A DNA stretch of 64,000 nt from an uncultured Flavobacteriaceae bacterium. GTDB lineage: Bacteria > Bacteroidota > Bacteroidia > Flavobacteriales > Flavobacteriaceae. The translations under genes were made by a program, and so were the position numbers. Shown one piece after another: positions 51,511 to 61,348 of this stretch (position 1 is its first letter; every line of letters begins with the position of its first letter). The notes below the pieces were generated by a model. The model was not told the DNA's origin. It saw only the letters and a list, made by a program, of their open reading frames with translations, and made no database searches. The stretch spans positions 662,336-726,335 of the forward strand of contig CANLWN010000003.1 of NCBI GenBank assembly GCA_947494825.1, in the 5' to 3' direction.

Positions 51511-51948
51511 CTATTTTTTAAACAGGGCTAAAATGAGATTTATAGGATACAGTATTTGTCCAAACAGTACCCCAAGAATCGATAGCCATAAAACGAAATT
51601 TACATACAGTGTTTCATTGACGTCATCGGGTTTTAGAGGATCGTATACTGTATTTAATAGCGCACCCATAATAGTTATAAATAGGATTCCACCAAAGGTT
51701 AACAAAATATGTGCTAAGGTCATCCATCGCCTTAGTTGTCCCTTAAATTTTTGGGTCAACCAATATCCAAGTCCAATCCCCGTAAATATTATCGAAAACA
51801 AAACCGTTATGTCCTGGTTCGCAATTACAAAATAGGTGTCATGGACATTTATAGCCAAAGTGGAATCCTCCAAAAACAGGTCTCCGATTACCAATAGTGG
51901 AATCATGGCAAAAAAAATCAAATAGGGTTTGTCAATCAACCAGTTCAT
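51511..51948 (-). CDS. Small membrane protein related to cytochrome oxidase subunit I core
   Basis: The ATG at 51948 (MNWLIDKPYLIFF) is preferred; GTG 51966 would add six residues. About 145 residues give four helices. LAINVHDTYFVIANQDITVL resembles the stretch around the helix VIII region of haem-copper oxidase subunit I (HDTYFVVAH), but the CuB and haem histidines are missing. It is probably a stand-alone relative without oxidase activity. The role is unknown. Confidence 0.7.
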   Translation of the reverse strand: MNWLIDKPYLIFFAMIPLLVIGDLFLEDSTLAINVHDTYFVIANQDITVLFSIIFTGIGLGYWLTQKFKGQLRRWMTLAHILLTFGGILFITIMGALLNTVYDPLKPDDVNETLYVNFVLWLSILGVLFGQILYPINLILALFKK

Positions 51949-52163
51949 TCCAAAGGTGTCAACCACGTATCACAGGGTTAAAATAGCATTTTATCTTGTC
52001 AAATTTTAAAATAATGCTAAATTTATTCGGGACGGGCCAGTGAGGCCTATATTCGTATTTCCAAAGCAGGTTGAACGTAAAAAACATGACCTCTTTACCT
52101 GGCAAATGGGGGTTCATGACCTCTTGGCGAACTTAAAGACAAATCAACATTTACGGCTGGGAT

Positions 52164-52973
52164 ATGAACAAAAAGGAGAAGGTGATCAGCACCTACAATG
52201 CAGCGGCAGATTCATTTGATAAAGGACCTCTTGGGTTCTGGAGTGCGATAGGCAGGGAAACTGTTGCCTGCATGCAGTTAAAAAAGGGGGAGACTGTTTT
52301 GGATGTCTGTTGTGGGAGTGGTGCCTCGGCATTACCCGCCGCCGAACTGGTGGGCAGGGAAGGCATGGTAACCGGGGTGGATATGGCCGACAGCCTATTG
52401 AGCCTGGGCAGAAACAAGGCAAGGGCCAAAGCATTGGATTGGGTTCGTTTTTTACATGCCGATATCACCCAAACCTCTTTCCAGCCGGGTGAATTTGATG
52501 CGGTAGTCTGTGTTTTTGGTATTTTTTTCTTCGAGGATATGGCGGCACAACTCGCTAAATTCTGGGAGTATGTGAAACCTTCGGGCCAGCTGGTTATCAC
52601 TACATGGGGCAAGGAAATATTTGCGCCGGCCTATTCGATTTGGGCCGAACAAGTGTCCGCAATACGGCCCGAGCTGATCGGCGATTTCAATCCCTGGGAC
52701 GATATTACCACCAAAGAGGGACTGTCCGATCTTTTTTCCCAGGCGGGAATTTCAAATGTAAAAATAGTACATCTTGAAAGTCAGCAAGCCCTGCATCATG
52801 AGGAAGACTTCTGGACTATTGCCCTAGGAAGCGGGCTTCGATGGGTCGTAGAGCAATTGAACCCCGAAGAGCAGGAACTGTTGAAAAAGAACCTTATCTC
52901 GGAGATCAAAAAACACAATATCCAATCAGTAAAAACAGATGCCTTGATTGCCAGAGCCATCAAGGAACCTTAG
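52164..52973 (+). CDS. Class I SAM-dependent methyltransferase
   Basis: The 269-residue protein has the Rossmann methyltransferase motifs. Motif I is VLDVCCGSGASALPAA (about residues 47-62), motif II is GMVTGVDMADSLL, and an FDAVVCVFGIFFFEDM segment and VKPSGQLVITTWG strand follow, as in UbiE/Methyltransf_11 enzymes. The substrate is unknown. It appears monocistronic. Confidence 0.88.
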   Translation: MNKKEKVISTYNAAADSFDKGPLGFWSAIGRETVACMQLKKGETVLDVCCGSGASALPAAELVGREGMVTGVDMADSLLSLGRNKARAKALDWVRFLHADITQTSFQPGEFDAVVCVFGIFFFEDMAAQLAKFWEYVKPSGQLVITTWGKEIFAPAYSIWAEQVSAIRPELIGDFNPWDDITTKEGLSDLFSQAGISNVKIVHLESQQALHHEEDFWTIALGSGLRWVVEQLNPEEQELLKKNLISEIKKHNIQSVKTDALIARAIKEP

Positions 52974-53139
52974 CAAGAGCATTTATCTACGACACCCTCT
53001 GGGGCATAAGCCAAGGACAAAAATCCGTAACCACCTATACAACCAAGAATACAAGCCATACATATTTTCTTTATATGCACCCGGGCAAGGGTTATATTTA
53101 TACATCACATGCTTTTGCTTTTAGCATACGCCCTAGGCC

Positions 53140-55125
53140 ATGAAAATCAGAACTAGCACGCTGCCAGCCCTCCTTGCGCTATTCTCCACCTGTCTTTCCT
53201 TGCAAAGTCAGGACGGGTCCAAAACCGATAGCCTTTTTTCCCTATTGAACAAAAATCCGCATGATACCACAAAAGTGGATCTGTACCTTTCCTTGCACCG
53301 AGCGTTTACCGATGATTCGGCCCGGGCAATGGAGTATATGGACAAAGCGGTTGCCCTGAGTCTAGAATTGGAGGATGCCCGGAGGTTTTGCCAATCCAAG
53401 TTAGCCCTGAGCCATTTTTACTATGGCCGTGGTCTATTGCCCGAGGCCCAAAACACTTTAGATCAGGTCAAAAAAAAGCTGCCTATCGCTCGTGATCAAG
53501 CCATCGCCTCCAGTTTCTATATGGAACAGGGCTTGGTCGCTTTGGCCAATGGCACCTTCGAAAACGCAACGGACAGCTTTTTAAAGGCAAAACGCCTGTT
53601 CGAGGTTTTGGGCGATACGGTTGGAATCGGAAAATGCCATACCAACCTTGGGTCCGTATATTGGACCATCGGCAACCTCGACAAGGCCCTGGAACATTAT
53701 AAAAAATCCTTAGACCTCAAACACCCCGATGACCATTTGGGTATTAGCAAAGTGCTGGGAAACCTAGGTTTGTTGGAGCGGGCCAAAAACAACTACCCCC
53801 AAGCGTTGGCCTACTACCAGCGTTCCCTGAACATATGCCAAGAAAACGATTTTAAGCTGGAGGCGGCCATTAACCTGCAAAATATCGGTGTGGTCTATGA
53901 GAAGCAAAAAGCCTACGACACCGCCTTGGACTATTTTACCCGATCCAATGCCTTGTCCAGATCCATAGACGATAAGATCGGCATACTGTATACGGATCAC
54001 GGTATTGCCACCCTTTACAGCAATCTGGGCGCTTATAACCAGGCCATTGCAAAATTATACGAGGCCTTGGCCATGGCAGAAGAACTGCACATAAAGGACG
54101 AGATAAAAAACATTAACCAAAGCCTCGCTGAAACCTTTGAAAGATTGGGGGACTACAAAAAAGCACTGCAGCATCAAAAAAACTTTGAACTGTGGAAAGA
54201 CAGTATTGTGAGTCAGACCCATCTGGATCAGGTCAGGGAGCTCGAAATCAAATATGAAACCGAAAAAAAAGACCGGCAAATTACTTTTTTGGGACAGGAA
54301 AAAGAACTACAGAAAAAAGAGACCCAGCGCCAGGCTACCTTAAAAAACACCTTTATCGGTGGTATCCTCTTGATTACTTTGCTTGGGAGCCTCCTCTTCT
54401 ATACCTTCCGTCTAAGGGTAAGGAACCAAAAGGCAATGGCGGCCAAAAACGAGGAAATCAAGGAAGTAAATTTTAAGCAAAAATTATCTGAACTTGAAAG
54501 GAAAGCACTACAGGCCCAGATCAATCCGCATTTTATTTTCAATTGTATGAACTCGATCAACCAAATGATTTTGGATGAGGACAACAAAAATGCTTCAAAG
54601 TACCTCACCAAGTTCAGCAAGTTGATACGCCTCATCCTGGAAAATGCGGAAGATACCGAGGTATCCTTGAAAAAGGAACTGTCCTTATTGGAATCCTACA
54701 TTGAACTGGAAACCCTACGCTTTAATGGGGAGATAAAACATCGGATAACGCTTGCGGAGGATATTGATGTCGAAAACATCCAGCTACCCGGCATGGTATT
54801 ACAACCCTTTGTAGAGAATGCCATTTGGCATGGGCTGCGACACAAAAAGGGAAAGGACGGCGGACAAATTTCAATTTCGATCAAAAAAAACAGCGACCAA
54901 CTCATTTGCCAAATTGAAGATAACGGGGTAGGCAGGCAAAAAGCCTTTGAGATGCAGCAAAAGTCCGTTTGGAAAGGCAAATCGATGGGGGTAAAGATTA
55001 CCGAAGAACGTCTACGTTTGCTGAGCAAAGAGCTTAAAAAACAACTCATTCGCATTACGGATCTAAAAGATGGCTGCGGTAAGGCCAGAGGCACCTTGGT
55101 AGAAGTACATATTCCCATATCATGA
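53140..55125 (+). CDS. TPR-containing sensor kinase, LytS/His_kinase family
   Basis: The 661-residue protein has a signal peptide and six to seven TPRs (residues 90-350, including YWTIGNLDKALEHYKKSLDL). A transmembrane helix lies near 405-425, then a coiled coil and the His_kinase domain, beginning ALQAQINPHFIFNCMNSINQ with the phospho-acceptor His near residue 464. The HATPase part has LQPFVENAIWHGL and IEDNGVGRQKA. It overlaps the LytTR regulator by four bases. This is the usual Bacteroidetes LytS/LytTR pair. Confidence 0.93.
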   Translation: MKIRTSTLPALLALFSTCLSLQSQDGSKTDSLFSLLNKNPHDTTKVDLYLSLHRAFTDDSARAMEYMDKAVALSLELEDARRFCQSKLALSHFYYGRGLLPEAQNTLDQVKKKLPIARDQAIASSFYMEQGLVALANGTFENATDSFLKAKRLFEVLGDTVGIGKCHTNLGSVYWTIGNLDKALEHYKKSLDLKHPDDHLGISKVLGNLGLLERAKNNYPQALAYYQRSLNICQENDFKLEAAINLQNIGVVYEKQKAYDTALDYFTRSNALSRSIDDKIGILYTDHGIATLYSNLGAYNQAIAKLYEALAMAEELHIKDEIKNINQSLAETFERLGDYKKALQHQKNFELWKDSIVSQTHLDQVRELEIKYETEKKDRQITFLGQEKELQKKETQRQATLKNTFIGGILLITLLGSLLFYTFRLRVRNQKAMAAKNEEIKEVNFKQKLSELERKALQAQINPHFIFNCMNSINQMILDEDNKNASKYLTKFSKLIRLILENAEDTEVSLKKELSLLESYIELETLRFNGEIKHRITLAEDIDVENIQLPGMVLQPFVENAIWHGLRHKKGKDGGQISISIKKNSDQLICQIEDNGVGRQKAFEMQQKSVWKGKSMGVKITEERLRLLSKELKKQLIRITDLKDGCGKARGTLVEVHIPIS

Positions 55126-55877
55126 CACAGATAAAGGCCATAATCGTAGATGACGAGTTACACGGGCGTAAGGCCCTACAAAGGGGCTTGGCCGAAAACT
55201 GCCCGGAGGTCACGGTCCTAGCGCAATGCGAAACCCCGGAAGATGGCATCGATAAAATCAGGGCACTACGGCCCAATCTGGTCTTTTTGGACATACAAAT
55301 GCCCAACCTATCGGGTTTTGATGTGTTACAACAACTTTCGCCCATCGATTTTGAAGTGGTATTTGTGACTTCTTACGACCAATATGCCATTAAGGCCTTT
55401 AAATTCAGTGCCCTCGATTACCTCCTAAAACCGGTGGATCCCGATGAGCTTATACAGGCCGTGCAAAGGGCCGTGGAACAACTGGAGCGAGCGGGCGGCC
55501 CGTATCGTTACCAATCCTTGCTCAACAACATCGACCATACTTCCGGAAAAATTGAAAAATTGGCGGTCCCCACCCTGGATGGTATCGACTTTTACAAGAC
55601 CGAGGACATCATCTACTGCGATGCCGACGGTCATTACACCACACTCTATTTGGTGGGAAAACGGAAGGAGGTAATCTCAAAAACCCTTAAGGATTTTGAA
55701 AACCTGCTTTCGCAATCGGGCTTTTTCCGTATCCACAACTCTTCCCTGATCAATATGCGGCATATTCAAAAATATGTCCGGGGCGAAGGCGGCTATGTGG
55801 TCCTTACAGAAGATCACCATGTCACTGTGGCGCGCCGCAAAAAAGACGCTTTCCTGGGCATGCTTGACAAAATTTGA
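55122..55877 (+). CDS. LytTR-family response regulator
   Basis: The 251-residue protein has a complete receiver domain (IIVDDELHGRKAL, LVFLDIQMPNLSGFD with phospho-acceptor Asp, YLLKPVDPDEL) and a LytTR domain (IIYCDADGHYTTL, FFRIHNSSLINMRHIQKYVRGEGGYV). It is the partner of the overlapping LytS-type kinase. It may control the lipoprotein genes that follow 230 bases downstream. Confidence 0.93.
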   Translation: MTQIKAIIVDDELHGRKALQRGLAENCPEVTVLAQCETPEDGIDKIRALRPNLVFLDIQMPNLSGFDVLQQLSPIDFEVVFVTSYDQYAIKAFKFSALDYLLKPVDPDELIQAVQRAVEQLERAGGPYRYQSLLNNIDHTSGKIEKLAVPTLDGIDFYKTEDIIYCDADGHYTTLYLVGKRKEVISKTLKDFENLLSQSGFFRIHNSSLINMRHIQKYVRGEGGYVVLTEDHHVTVARRKKDAFLGMLDKI

Positions 55878-56105
55878 TTTAAGCTTCGCGTTACTTTTTT
55901 GACGTTTACCGCTTATGCCCATACTCTTGCCGTTTAGGAAACGGGGCCTACCATCCATTAATTGACTTTCCATAGCACCTTCCCCATTTTATACTTTTAT
56001 CGTCGAAAGCTCTCCCCCGCTGCGTTTTCATCACTAGGCCTCCCATAGGACCCTAAGTGCCATAACGCAACACCATCAGCAGTTTACGGTTTAAATATAC
56101 ATATC

Positions 56106-57782
56106 ATGAAAAAAACACTTCTATTGGGTTCACGCTTTTTTTTGGCCTTGGCCATTCTATTTATAATGGGTTCTTTGCTTATGGTCTCCTGTAGCAAGGA
56201 TGACGGTCCTGTACAAAATCAACAAGACGATACCGATGGCCAATCGGATGACCCTACGGATACGGTTCAGGAAGCGGCGGACTACCAGACCTTAAAGACC
56301 CTGTATGAGGCCAACCCCAACAACAATTTGGGATGGGACATGGACGATAAAAGCATGCTAGGTTGGACAGGGGTGGTACAGCAAAACGGTCGCGTTACAG
56401 AGCTTGACCTGAACAACACGGAACTCAGTGCCCTTCCTGCGGCCATCGAAAATCTGGAAATGCTTACGCACTTGGTCCTCAGTAATAATGATCTAGCCGA
56501 ACTGCCTACCGAACTGGGCAATCTAGACCGCCTTATCCATCTAGACCTGGAGCACAATGTGTTGACAGGCCTTCCAGAGGAACTGGGGAAACTGGTGACC
56601 CTCAATTACATTCATCTGGGCAGCAATCTGATGGTATCCCTTCCCGATCAATTGACCAAGCTGGATCAGTTGGTGACCCTCATTGCCCATAACAACTCCC
56701 TGACCAAATTGCCCTTGGGGGTGGACAAAATGACCGCCTTGGAGGTATTGGATCTTACCCAAAATCTGTTGGACAGTCTTCCTGTTGAAATCAGTACGAT
56801 GGAAGCGCTGAGCAGTCTTAGTCTTGACGATAACCGAATTGCTGAAATACCCTGGGAATACGGCCAACTCGTAAATCTGAAATACCTCTATCTCGAAAAC
56901 AACCTCCTTACGCAAATACCACAGGAAGTTTGCAATTTGGAGGAGACGGGAACCGACCTTACCAAGGATCCGAGTGTTACGTGCGACCTTGTTGGGTACA
57001 ACTATCGCGGTCTGGTAGCGCTGTACAATGCCAATCCTGCCAGCGATCTTGACTGGGACCTTGGCGATACCAGCATGCAGAGTTGGAACAACCTTGCCCT
57101 TAACCCGGATGGTACGGTAAGGGAGCTATTTATAGATAGCGAGGAAATTTCAATCCTTCCCCCGGAAATTGGCAAACTTAGTTCGCTCACCTATTTGGAC
57201 ATGCAGTCCAACGAGCTTAGCGAACTGCCGCCCGAGATGGGACAACTGATCAACCTCCAGGTACTATTGGCCAATGATAATTTACTAACCGCCCTTCCTC
57301 CCGAAATAGGTAATTTATTGGCCCTGGAGTCCTTGGAGGTCCAAGGAAACAATCTCATCGCACTACCGTCCGAAATAGGGAAGCTGGAAAATCTTAGCCT
57401 CTTGTCTGCCTACACGAATAAAATAGCCCTGGTTCCTGAAGAACTATCCAAGCTTGTTTCCCTAGAGTTTTTGTACCTGCATGAAAATGCCATAAAAGCG
57501 ATACCCCCTTCATTGGGCGATCTGTCAAATCTCACCTCTCTATTTCTTTACGACAATACGCTGCTGGAAGTCCCACCCAGCTTGGGCAACCTATCGAAGC
57601 TTGAACTTTTGTCTCTCGAGGACAATGCAATAACCGAAATACCCTCGGATCTGGGCCGTTTAACCAACCTTAAGACCTTGGATCTTCAAAACAACCCTTT
57701 GAGCAGTATTCCCCAAGTGGTTTGCGATTTGGAAATACGCGGAACAACCATCAACAAGGATGCAGGCGTGATCTGCCGGTAA
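56106..57782 (+). CDS. Leucine-rich-repeat lipoprotein with internal duplication
   Basis: The 558-residue lipoprotein (lipobox MVSC, near residue 29) is followed by an acidic linker (residues 35-60). It has two modules, each opening with Y..L..LYeANPnnnLgWD.. ddkSM.gW, a 35-residue cap. Each cap is followed by six to eight leucine-rich repeats of the bacterial 23-residue type (L.HLVLSNNDLAELPTELGN) and closed by a QEVCNLE or QVVCDLE Cys motif. It is probably surface exposed and ligand binding. Confidence 0.88.
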   Translation: MKKTLLLGSRFFLALAILFIMGSLLMVSCSKDDGPVQNQQDDTDGQSDDPTDTVQEAADYQTLKTLYEANPNNNLGWDMDDKSMLGWTGVVQQNGRVTELDLNNTELSALPAAIENLEMLTHLVLSNNDLAELPTELGNLDRLIHLDLEHNVLTGLPEELGKLVTLNYIHLGSNLMVSLPDQLTKLDQLVTLIAHNNSLTKLPLGVDKMTALEVLDLTQNLLDSLPVEISTMEALSSLSLDDNRIAEIPWEYGQLVNLKYLYLENNLLTQIPQEVCNLEETGTDLTKDPSVTCDLVGYNYRGLVALYNANPASDLDWDLGDTSMQSWNNLALNPDGTVRELFIDSEEISILPPEIGKLSSLTYLDMQSNELSELPPEMGQLINLQVLLANDNLLTALPPEIGNLLALESLEVQGNNLIALPSEIGKLENLSLLSAYTNKIALVPEELSKLVSLEFLYLHENAIKAIPPSLGDLSNLTSLFLYDNTLLEVPPSLGNLSKLELLSLEDNAITEIPSDLGRLTNLKTLDLQNNPLSSIPQVVCDLEIRGTTINKDAGVICR

Positions 57783-57856
57783 CAGGAGATTCCCTATCAC
57801 GGTAGTTCCCCTGGAATCCCAATAAAATAAATGTACAATCTAAAATTTTTAAAACG

Positions 57857-59125
57857 ATGAACCATACAGAAAAAACACAAACCTTAAAAAAGGGCTGCCA
57901 AAACGGCCTGTACATTGCCCTTCTTTTCACGGCCATGGTATTAACGATCACGGCCTGCGACAAGGAAACGGAACTACCACCCGAAACACCGCCTACGGAA
58001 AATCCCGACGGGCAGGGCGAAGATGATAACGAGAACCCCAAGGATTCCGTGGCCGATCCCAGCGGGCAGATCGATCCCGATACGCTATCGGAATACCTGG
58101 TACTAAAAGATGCGATAAAGATTACGGGCGAATTGCCTGCTGCCGTGGACGGACAGGTAAAGGTCGATGTAAAGGACACGATTTTTCTGGTAAAGGGATA
58201 TCCCTATGGCAATCACCTTCGGTTTAAACACGACCCTTCCCAACATGTGGCCGGGTTCAAAATCCGTTTAGGTAGTGCCTCCTATTATTTTGAGGTGCCA
58301 GAGGATGTTTTGGAAGGCGAGGCCATACCCCCAAAAGAGAGTGATACCACCGCGGTGCTGGTACTGGACCTGGATATCCCGGAGGAGGTAGATTATCCCT
58401 TTACCACCGAGATTACCATACAGCCACAGGATGAATCTGGCGCGCCCATCGATGAATTTGACCGTTGGGTAACCGTGGAAGATCCGGAAGACAGTAGCTC
58501 CGGTAACGGATGCAATGATATTACCCAAGCCTTTGGAGCCCCTCCTGTTGTACCCCGCTGGCGATGGGACCATACCATACGCGAATACAATGGCGCCATA
58601 CTGAACGTATTGGCCCCAAACCGTAGGCAGCGTATCAATAGTCAGGGGGCGGGATGCTGCCGGGACGATGGCACCAGCGTTACCACAAGTGATAGCCCCA
58701 GTTGCTATGAAGGGACCACGGCACCTCGCCTTACGTGGATGGAATGGGAGGTAGACGATTATTCCGTGCGGTACGAGGAATACCTCTGGGTCTTTGACAA
58801 CGGGGTGCTCAATGCCCAGGGCATATGGGATAAAAAACAATACGATCGATCCTCCACCAACTTTTGCACGGGAGAAGTCGGATACACCTATTCCCATGAG
58901 GTATATGGCGCGCGCAATGATTCTCCCGTGGGTACGCATGATTTTGTTCCAGGAGCAACACACCTCAATATCAATTTACAAAATTGGGAGGGAGGGTTTA
59001 GAATGCCCAGCAGTGCGGACATAGTGTACACCTGTCATGTCCTATTGCTCAAATGGGGCGTGGACGACCTTTTTATTTCGAGATATGAAGATTATACAAC
59101 AGCATTGCCCGAATTCCATGACTAA
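57857..59125 (+). CDS. Cysteine-containing lipoprotein of unknown function
   Basis: The 422-residue lipoprotein has lipobox ITAC after a long N-region, then an acidic Pro/Glu linker (ETELPPETPPTENPDGQGED). A beta-sandwich-like domain (residues 75-205) precedes a C-terminal domain with several Cys (GNGCNDITQAF, GAGCCRDDGTS, PSCYEGTT) and many Trp/Tyr. It starts 75 bases behind the LRR gene and ends before a strong terminator, so the two form a transcription unit. No family is recognised. Confidence 0.8.
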   Translation: MNHTEKTQTLKKGCQNGLYIALLFTAMVLTITACDKETELPPETPPTENPDGQGEDDNENPKDSVADPSGQIDPDTLSEYLVLKDAIKITGELPAAVDGQVKVDVKDTIFLVKGYPYGNHLRFKHDPSQHVAGFKIRLGSASYYFEVPEDVLEGEAIPPKESDTTAVLVLDLDIPEEVDYPFTTEITIQPQDESGAPIDEFDRWVTVEDPEDSSSGNGCNDITQAFGAPPVVPRWRWDHTIREYNGAILNVLAPNRRQRINSQGAGCCRDDGTSVTTSDSPSCYEGTTAPRLTWMEWEVDDYSVRYEEYLWVFDNGVLNAQGIWDKKQYDRSSTNFCTGEVGYTYSHEVYGARNDSPVGTHDFVPGATHLNINLQNWEGGFRMPSSADIVYTCHVLLLKWGVDDLFISRYEDYTTALPEFHD

Positions 59126-59161
59126 GGGCTAAGGATGGTGTTTGAGGTGTGGTTTTGCGAG

Positions 59162-59188
59162 GCCCTCGCCGTTGGCGAGGGCTTTTTT
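59162..59188 (+). terminator. Strong rho-independent terminator
   Basis: A perfect nine-base stem GCCCTCGCC / GGCGAGGGC with a three-base loop is followed by six T. It ends the two-lipoprotein transcript. Confidence 0.92.
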
Positions 59189-59266
59189 ACTTCTCCCCTT
59201 GGGCTTCCCGTACAAAATTTCCGAGGAAAAAAACTTCCAGGATATGGCCGGCGGCCAATACCCTTG

Positions 59267-60289
59267 CTATCTATTGAAGTTTTCCATAATCCTTTCAGCT
59301 ATTGGTTTAATCATTTCCTCGGGAATATCGTGCCCCATATCAGCTATCCATAAGGTGTCGGCCCCCGGAATTAGGAAAGCGCATTTTTTTCCGTGCTCAA
59401 ACGGAATAAACGGGTCCGATTTTCCATGGACAATAAGCGTGGGAACACGAAGGGTTTTTAGTTTTTCATATCGGGAGCCCGATAGCCATACCGCTGCTTG
59501 ATGCTGTTTGGAAACCCCGGGATTATATCCTTTACGTTTCCTTACATTGTACAAAACCTGCTCGGACAAGGACTTAACGTTCAGTGGGTGGGTGGTTTCC
59601 CCCATGAGGATCATCCGGCTCGCCAGATGCAATTTAATCATGTTTTTCTCCCCACCCACAATACCGTATTTGAGGGAAACCTTGATCAACTCCTTGGCGA
59701 TCTCGCCAGAGATTTTCGGAAGTTCCGGGTCCGTAATATAACCGGAAGACATGATGGAGCTCAGCGAATTGATCCTTTGCGGGTGATTTATGGCCAGTTC
59801 CTGGGCAATCATCCCCCCCATGGATATGCCTATGACATGTGCCTTTTGGATGCCCAGTTGGTCCAACACCGCAACGCCATCATCTGCCATATCTGCCAGC
59901 GAATAGGCGTGGTCGCTGTCCCAGTCCTTCATCCAATCGGACATGCCCGTGCCCCGATGGTCGTACCGTATCACCTGATATCCGGCGTCCACAAAGGCCC
60001 GCAGAAAGTTGGGAGGCCACCCCAGTGCGTCATTGGAAATGCCCATAACGAGAAGTACGGCCCCTTTTGAAGTGCCCTTGGGGGCTAGGCTTTCGTACCA
60101 AATGTTTATGTTCTTCGATTGTGCAAAACCGGTTTCGCCCTGTACCATTTCGGGCAATGGATGGGATATGACCTCTTGGATTACCGCTTCCGTGTTGTCC
60201 GGTAATGTAGGGCCCGAGGTATATAAATAGCCTGCAATACCTGCGAAGAGTACAAGCAGGCTTATGCCTATAATTTTTAATGTCTTCAT
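59267..60289 (-). CDS. Alpha/beta-fold hydrolase, exported or membrane anchored
   Basis: The 340-residue protein has an N-terminal hydrophobic signal anchor (MKTLKIIGISLLVLFAGIAG). The alpha/beta hydrolase fold follows: oxyanion-strand LLVMGISNDALGW, YDHRGTGMSDWM, nucleophile elbow GISMGG (Ser156), acidic residue in VHGKSDPFIP and catalytic His in MGHDIPEEM. Closest in style to the 3-oxoadipate enol-lactonase / lipase-like group. The substrate is unknown. A small membrane protein gene ends 11 bases ahead of it on the same strand. Confidence 0.9.
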   Translation of the reverse strand: MKTLKIIGISLLVLFAGIAGYLYTSGPTLPDNTEAVIQEVISHPLPEMVQGETGFAQSKNINIWYESLAPKGTSKGAVLLVMGISNDALGWPPNFLRAFVDAGYQVIRYDHRGTGMSDWMKDWDSDHAYSLADMADDGVAVLDQLGIQKAHVIGISMGGMIAQELAINHPQRINSLSSIMSSGYITDPELPKISGEIAKELIKVSLKYGIVGGEKNMIKLHLASRMILMGETTHPLNVKSLSEQVLYNVRKRKGYNPGVSKQHQAAVWLSGSRYEKLKTLRVPTLIVHGKSDPFIPFEHGKKCAFLIPGADTLWIADMGHDIPEEMIKPIAERIMENFNR

Positions 60290-60300
60290 ATTTGTAATTT

Positions 60301-60492
60301 TTATTGTTTTAAATCGATTTCTTCAGCTTCCTCCTCATCCGTGTCGTCAGATTCCATAAGAAGTTCTATGGTATCTTTTTTTCTGTTGGCAGTGGGCATG
60401 GGGACACCTCCATTGAGGCCTACCCCGATAGCGGCGAAGACCACAAGCACCATTAGGCCCAACAGCCGCAATGCTTTTTTAAAACGTATCAT
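60301..60492 (-). CDS. Small single-pass membrane protein with acidic tail
   Basis: The 63-residue product has one transmembrane helix (residues 8-28), a short PMPTANRKKDTIEL linker and a very acidic tail (ESDDTDEEEAEEIDLKQ). It is 11 bases upstream of the alpha/beta hydrolase on the same strand and is probably co-expressed. Confidence 0.6.
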   Translation of the reverse strand: MIRFKKALRLLGLMVLVVFAAIGVGLNGGVPMPTANRKKDTIELLMESDDTDEEEAEEIDLKQ

Positions 60493-60575
60493 GTTTAAGA
60501 TGGGTTACCTCCATGGATAAGGATGTAACCGTTTGTTTTTAAGTAAATTATTAAAGAAAAAAGGGGTGTAGGATT

Positions 60576-60974
60576 TTATCCTAAGGGAAAAGCCGAAGGT
60601 GGGATTTCCTCGTTTTGGGGAATTTTTTTGTGGTGATAGAGGATGCCAGGAAGTAATGTGATGTATGTCTGATCGGAATGGCTATCAAACTTAACCTTAT
60701 TCAGTCGGTCATAGGCCATTTGCAGCCCTATTGCACAGCTTGTGAAAACGTGAGGGCCGGTGTTGTTGCCCCATTGGGCAGCGGCCTTTTGATAGGCAAT
60801 GGTTTGTTTGCCCGTTTTTGATCCGAAATGGGACACGAGCTCAATTGGGTTCACCGCTCGTTCGGCTGATGCATGGCCAACATAGTTGGAAAAAGAGAAC
60901 ATGCTAAGCAAAAAGGTTACGGACAGCAGCCATTTTGTTGCACTTTTCAATCGATATGTTTTTAAAACCACCAT
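60576..60974 (-). CDS. Small exported protein of unknown function
   Basis: The 132-residue product has a signal peptide (residues 11-36, ending HASA). The mature part contains a single Cys (FTSCAIGLQMAYDRLN) and His-rich C-terminus (GILYHHKKIPQNEE). No family is recognised. The 300 bases between it and the tRNA show no further gene. Confidence 0.65.
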   Translation of the reverse strand: MVVLKTYRLKSATKWLLSVTFLLSMFSFSNYVGHASAERAVNPIELVSHFGSKTGKQTIAYQKAAAQWGNNTGPHVFTSCAIGLQMAYDRLNKVKFDSHSDQTYITLLPGILYHHKKIPQNEEIPPSAFPLG

Positions 60975-61232
60975 TTCGCGTACAAAGTTAGCTTTTTATT
61001 GTTTGTATGGCCCATGAAGGTTCATGTTCCTACCGGAACCTCTTCTTTTAAGGCTTATGCGGCAAAATTATCCTTGCCCCTATTTCGTTTTAAGTTCTTT
61101 ATGGATCAAATGGGTAATGTGGTCGATTTCACGCAGCGCTTCATGATAGACTTGATCCAGTGGAAGTAAAAAATACCATTCAAATAAGAAGGCTTTCCGT
61201 CGGTGGCAGGTTCTCGCCCAAGCTTTTCCATG

Positions 61233-61260
61233 AAAAAAGCCTTACGGTCTCCCGTAAGGC
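61233..61260 (-). terminator. Terminator of the tRNA-Asn transcript
   Basis: On the minus strand GCCTTACGG / CCGTAAGGC with loop GAGA is followed by six T. It lies 14 bases beyond the tRNA 3' end. Confidence 0.9.
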
Positions 61261-61274
61261 TTGTCGTCGCTATG

Positions 61275-61348
61275 CTCCTCCTCTTGGGCTCGAACCAAGG
61301 ACCCTCTGATTAACAGTCAGATGCTCTAACCAACTGAGCTAAGGAGGA
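61275..61348 (-). tRNA. tRNA-Asn (anticodon GUU)
   Basis: A complete 74-base cloverleaf read on the minus strand: acceptor TCCTCCT/AGGAGGA with discriminator G, D-arm GCTC..GAGC, anticodon stem TCTGA/TCAGA around loop CTGTTAA (anticodon GTT), variable loop GGGTC and T-arm CTTGG/CCAAG around TTCGAGC. CCA is not encoded. Confidence 0.96.
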
